Under the pieces are notes generated by a model. It was not told where the DNA came from. It worked only from the letters and a program-made list of their open reading frames with translations, and searched no databases. From Oxytricha trifallax (lineage: Eukaryota > Ciliophora > Spirotrichea > Sporadotrichida > Oxytrichidae), in assembly GCA_000711775.1 (NCBI GenBank), contig ARYC01019938.1, forward strand, positions 20,501 to 84,500: 64,000 nt of DNA, in the 5' to 3' direction. The position numbers and the translations under genes were made by a program. This document shows positions 58,901 to 64,000 of this stretch, piece by piece (the stretch's first letter is position 1; every line of letters begins with the position of its first letter).

Positions 58901-61900
58901 TATCATTAAAACTTTTGCAATAACAATAATATGGACTTTATGAATGCAGATGATATCCATCATTCTATTATCATGCTTGTATGAATAACTTATAGAATTA
59001 TTTTAAGTAGATGAATAAGTCATTCGATTTGTTTCACATTCTTGAGCTCATATTCAAATAGGGAGAAATATCGAAGATTTATTTCGTGAGTATAATATAG
59101 ATTCAATGAAAGTGTATGTCGAGAGAGAGAGAGAGATAACTCAAACGCGATTTTTATCTGCTCTCTTTGTTCTTTCTATTTGTGACTTAAGCATCTCTCT
59201 AAAGATTATTGAAAAAAGAATGTGCAGTCATAAATAGCAAAGCCAAATTAATTAAGTGTTCTTCATTGCTATGTAACAAAGTTGTCAGAGATATTCCCAC
59301 ACGAGAGAAGTTTATTTTCTTGTTTCACATTTTCAAGAATCAGAACTAATTCTCTTTATTGCTTGTATAAGGGCCGCCTCTTTCAATTTGTCGAAAGATT
59401 AGAACTGAAATCTTTACTTATTTAAATAGCTGTTTAAGCGAACTCCAATAAGCTGAGCTCTATATGTCATATTTATAGATTGCCCATAATTCTTATTTCG
59501 TTAAAGATAAAAAGTGCACATTTGTTATGAGGTTTGGAGTTTTGAAAAAATTACGATTTATAAAAGATTTTCAATGATATTGTTATCGTTCGATAAAATG
59601 GATTTCTAAAGTAAGCAAATCATGTATATTTTGATATGACATTCGTTAAGGGTTCAACTTTGTACTAAAATTACGAAGCTTGAACTTATTTTCGGCTAAA
59701 TTGAATTGTCAAGGCACAATTAAATTTAAATTCTCTTCAAAGATACTTGTTTGCATTTTCACATTTACCGACGAGAGCCATGTCATTTCTTTAAAAGTTA
59801 AGATTCAAACTTCTATTGTAAAATGAAATTTAAGGCAATAATCTGCTGAATATGCTTTTACTTAATTCTTTCATAAATATTTCATTTTCATCACATGCCA
59901 AGCAATTCAACTTTATAACTCAGTTACTTAGAGATCCTCAGCACCTCTACTTCACTCTAAAAGTTAAAGATAAAGGCATACAATTTAATTTTTAAATACG
60001 GAAGTATCATTAAAACTTTTGCAATAACAATAATATGGACTTTATGAATGCAGATGATATCCATCATTCTATTATCATGCTTGTATGAATAACTTATAGA
60101 ATTATTTTAAGTAGATGAATAAGTCATTCGATTTGTTTCACATTCTTGAGCTCATATTCAAATAGGGAGAAATATCGAAGATTTATTTCGTGAGTATAAT
60201 ATAGATTCAATGAAAGTGTATGTCGAGAGAGAGAGAGAGATAACTCAAACGCGATTTTTATCTGCTCTCTTTGTTCTTTCTATTTGTGACTTAAGCATCT
60301 CTCTAAAGATTATTGAAAAAAGAATGTGCAGTCATAAATAGCAAAGCCAAATTAATTAAGTGTTCTTCATTGCTATGTTAACAAAGTTGTCAGAGATATT
60401 CCCACACGAGAGAAGTTTATTTTCTTGTTTCACATTTTCAAGAATCAGAACTAATTCTCTTTATTGCTTGTATAAGGGCCGCCTCTTTCAATTTGTAGAA
60501 AGATTAGAACTGAAATCTTCACTTATTTAAATAGCTGTTTAAGCGAACTCAAATAAGCTGAGCTCTATATATCATATTTATAGATTGCTCACAATTCTTA
60601 TTTCGTCAAAGATAAAAAGTGCACATTTGTTATGGGGTTTGGAGTTTTGAAAAAATTATGATTTATAGAAGATTTTCAATGATATTGTTATCGTTCGATA
60701 AAATGGATTTCTAAAGTAACCAAATCATGTATATTTTGATATGACATTTGTTAAGGGTTCAACTTTGTACTAAAATTACGAAGCTTGAACTTATTTTCGG
60801 CTAAATTGAATTGTCAAGGCACAATTAAATTTAAATTCTCTTCAAAGATACTTGTTTGCATTTTCACATTTACCGACGAGAGCCATGTCATTTCTTTAAA
60901 AGTTAAGATTCAAACTTCTATTGTAAAATGAAATTTAAGGCAATAATCTGCTGAATATGCTTTTACTTAATTCTTTCATAAATATTTCATTTTCATCACA
61001 TGCCAAGCAATTCAACTTTATAACTCAGTTACTTAGAGATCCTCAGCACCTCTACTTCACTCTAAAAGTTAAAGATAAAGGCATACAATTTAATTTTTAA
61101 ATACGGAAGTATCATTAAAACTTTTGCAATAACAATAATATGGACTTTATGAATGCAGATGATATCCATCATTCTATTATCATGCTTGTATGAATAACTT
61201 ATAGAATTATTTTAAGTAGATGAATAAGTCATTCGATTTGTTTCACATTCTTGAGCTCATATTCAAATAGGGAGAAATATCGAAGATTTATTTCGTGAGT
61301 ATAATATAGATTCAATGAAAGTGTATGTCGAGAGAGAGAGAGAGATAACTCAAACGCGATTTTTATCTGCTCTCTTTGTTCTTTCTATTTGTGACTTAAG
61401 CATCTCTCTAAAGATTATTGAAAAAAGAATGTGCATTCATAAATAGCAAAGCCAAATTAATTAAGTGTTCTTCATTGCTAAGTAACAAAGTTGTCAGAGA
61501 TATTCCCACACGAGAGAAGTTTATTTTCTTGTTTCACATTTTCAAGAATCAGAACTAATTCTCTTTATTGCTTGTATAAGGGCCGCCTCTTTCAATTTGT
61601 CGAAAGATTAGAACTGAAATCTTTACTTATTTAAATAGCTGTTTAAGCGAACTCCAATAAGCTGAGCTCTATATATCATATTTATAGATTGCTCACAATT
61701 CTTATTTCGTCAAAGATAAAAAGTGCACATTTGTTATGGGGTTTGGAATTTTGAAAAATTTATGATTTATAGAAGATTTTCAATGATATTGTTATCGTTC
61801 GATAAAATGGATTTCTAAAGTAAGCAAATCATGTATATTTTGATATGACATTCGTTAAGGGTTCAACTTTGTACTAAAATTACGAAGCTTGAACTTATTT

Positions 61901-64000
61901 TCGGCTAAATTGAATTGTCAAGGCACAATTAAATTTAAATTCTCTTCAAAGATACTTGTTTGCATTTTCACATTTACCGACGAGAGCCATGTCATTTCTT
62001 TAAAAGTTAAGATTCAAACTTCTATTGTAAAATGAAATTTAAGGCAATAATCTGCTGAATATGCTTTTACTTAATTCTTTCATAAATATTTCATTTTCAT
62101 CACATGCCAAGCAATTCAACTTTATAACTCAGTTACTTAGAGATCCTCAGCACCTCTACTTCACTCTAAAAGTTAAAGATAAAGGCATACAATTTAATTT
62201 TTAAATACGGAAGTATCATTAAAACTTTTGCAATAACAATAATATGGACTTTATGAATGCAGATGATATCCATCATTCTATTATCATGCTTGTATGAATA
62301 ACTTATAGAATTATTTTAAGTAGATGAATAAGTCATTCGATTTGTTTCACATTCTTGAGCTCATATTCAAATAGGGAGAAATATCGAAGATTTATTTCGT
62401 GAGTATAATATAGATTCAATGAAAGTGTATGTCGAGAGAGAGAGAGAGATAACTCAAACGCGATTTTTATCTGCTCTCTTTGTTCTTTCTATTTGTGACT
62501 TAAGCATCTCTCTAAAGATTATTGAAAAAAGAATGTGCATTCATAAATAGCAAAGCCAAATTAATTAAGTGTTCTTCATTGCTAAGTAACAAAGTTGTCA
62601 GAGATATCCCACACGAGAGAAGTTTATTTTCTTGTTTCACATTTTCAAGAATCAGAACTAATTCTCTTTATTGCTTGTATAAGGGCCGCCTCTTTCAATT
62701 TGTCGAAAGATTAGAACTGAAATCTTTACTTATTTAAATAGCTGTTTAAGCGAACTCCAATAAGCTGAGCTCTATTTATCATATTTATAGATTGCTCACA
62801 ATTCTGATTTCGTTAAAGATAAAAAGTGCACATTTGTTATGAGGTTTGGAGTTTTGAAAAAATTACGATTTATAGAAGATTTTCAATGATATTGTTATCG
62901 TTTCGATAAAATGGATTTCTAAAGTAACCAAATCATGTATATTTTGATATGACATTTGTTAAGGGTTCAACTTTGTACTAAAATTACGAAGCTTGAACTT
63001 ATTTTCGGCTAAATTGAATTGTCAAGGCACAATTAAATTTAAATTCTCTTCAAAGATACTTGTTTGCATTTTCACATTTACCGACGAGAGCCATGTCATT
63101 TCTTTAAAAGTTAAGATTCAAACTTCTATTGTATAAAATGAAATTTAAGGCAATAATCTGCTGAATATGCTTTTACTTAATTCTTTCATAAATATTTCAT
63201 TTTCATCACATGCCAAGCAATTCAACTTTATAACTCAGTTACTTAGAGATCCTCAGCACCTCTACTTCACTCTAAAAGTTAAAGATAAAGGCATACAATT
63301 TAATTTTTAAATACGGAAGTATCATTAAAACTTTTGCAATAACAATAATATGGACTTTATGAATGCAGATGATATCCATCATTCTATTATCATGCTTGTA
63401 TGAATAACTTATAGAATTATTTTAAGTAGATGAATAAGTCATTCGATTTGTTTCACATTCTTGAGCTCATATTCAAATAGGGAGAAATATCGAAGATTTA
63501 TTTCGTGAGTATAATATAGATTCAATGAAAGTGTATGTCGAGAGAGAGAGAGAGATAACTCAAACGCGATTTTTATCTGCTCTCTTTGTTCTTTCTATTT
63601 GTGACTTAAGCATCTCTCTAAAGATTATTGAAAAAAGAATGTGCCAGTCATAAAAAGCAAAGCCAAATTAATTTAGTGTTCTTCATTGCTAAGTAACAAA
63701 GTTGTCAGAGATATTCCCACAGCGAGAGAAGTTTATTTTCTTGTTTCACATTTTCAAGAATCAGAACTAATTCTCTTTATTGCTTGTATAAGGGCCGCCT
63801 CTTTCAATTTGTAGAAAGATTAGAACTGAAATCTTCACTTATTTAAATAGCTGTTTAAGCGAACTCAAATAAGCTGAGCTCTATATATCATATTTATAGA
63901 TTGCTCACAATTCTTATTTCGTCAAAGATAAAAAGTGCACATTTGTTATGGGGTTTGGAGTTTTGAAAAAATTATGATTTATAGAAGATTTTCAATGATA

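Larger units (their letters stand above)
45181..64000 (-). repeat. Satellite array B, about 17 units of 1.10 kb, continuing past the window
   Basis: The marker tggactttatgaatgc recurs at 45181, 46285, 48200, 49304, 50408, 51513, 53423, 54525, 55625, 56725, 57828, 58932, 60036, 61141, 62245 and 63351. Periods are 1100-1106 bp except for the two units enlarged by inserts to 1915 and 1910 bp. Units are nearly identical (differences of a few bases, mostly single-base indels). Each contains a GA microsatellite and, in TAA/TAG-as-Gln code, a 100-codon frame starting at the ATG just before it (for example 49478-49780). That frame is not preserved in the homologous array A units, so I do not call it a gene. 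The array continues to the end of the window. Confidence 0.96.

Noticed and set aside
53597-62737. 71-80-codon standard-code ORFs in array B
   Set aside because: They appear only in units where a single-base deletion happens to join frames, so they are products of repeat variation rather than genes.
1-64000. Telomere repeats or chromosome ends (C4A4, C4A2 or similar)
   Set aside because: No tandem telomeric motif seen anywhere, so no evidence for nanochromosome ends in the window.

Overview
This window is nuclear DNA of a ciliate, or of another eukaryote that reads TAA and TAG as glutamine. It is AT-rich with only short standard-code ORFs. Once TAA/TAG are read as Gln, long protein-like frames appear, and four match conserved eukaryotic families: BTF3/NAC-beta (18629-19355), diphthamide synthase DPH1 (minus, about 31415-32320), RNA polymerase III subunit POLR3F/RPC34 (32532-33402) and an enolase-like protein (about 3667-5650). 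The genes carry short GT..AG introns, but most frames also shift by one base every 100-300 nt, usually at A/T or G runs. That means either indel errors in the consensus or real decay; the sequence alone cannot decide. TGA ends several frames (the POLR3F end, 42060, 42528, 15635) but also sits inside frames that stay in register on both sides. Both the ordinary ciliate code (TGA = stop) and the karyorelict code (TGA = Trp or stop by context) remain open.

Layout. 1-3.6 kb: AT-rich DNA with a 622-bp palindromic element (1434-2055). 3.6-21.1 kb: gene-bearing, mostly plus strand. It holds the enolase-like gene, several unrecognised genes, a 750-bp inverted-repeat element carrying a broken Cys-rich membrane-protein gene (6861-7610), a long coiled-coil gene (8515-10779), a gene split by a 417-bp palindromic element (13164-15110), a Ser/Gln/Asn-rich gene (15900-17411), BTF3, and a GC-richer broken coding block on minus (19735-21132). 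21.1-22.4 kb: a tRNA-like relic and an exon fragment. 22448-28828: satellite array A, six units of about 1.06 kb. 29.1-43.3 kb: a gene island with DPH1 and POLR3F diverging from a shared short promoter region, two membrane-protein frames, minus-strand coiled-coil genes, and a run of small plus-strand genes. 43.5-64 kb: satellite array B, about 17 units of 1.10 kb, running off the window end.

Arrays A and B are diverged members of one satellite family in opposite orientation, so they face each other across the 15-kb gene island. Array B has higher-order structure: an 809-bp palindromic TA-target element sits at the same unit position in two units 5,228 bp apart, so it was copied with the array. 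Many palindromic non-autonomous elements plus kilobase satellites suggest a germline (micronuclear) genome, or a ciliate with little DNA elimination. That is inference; no telomere repeat or clear scrambled segment was seen.
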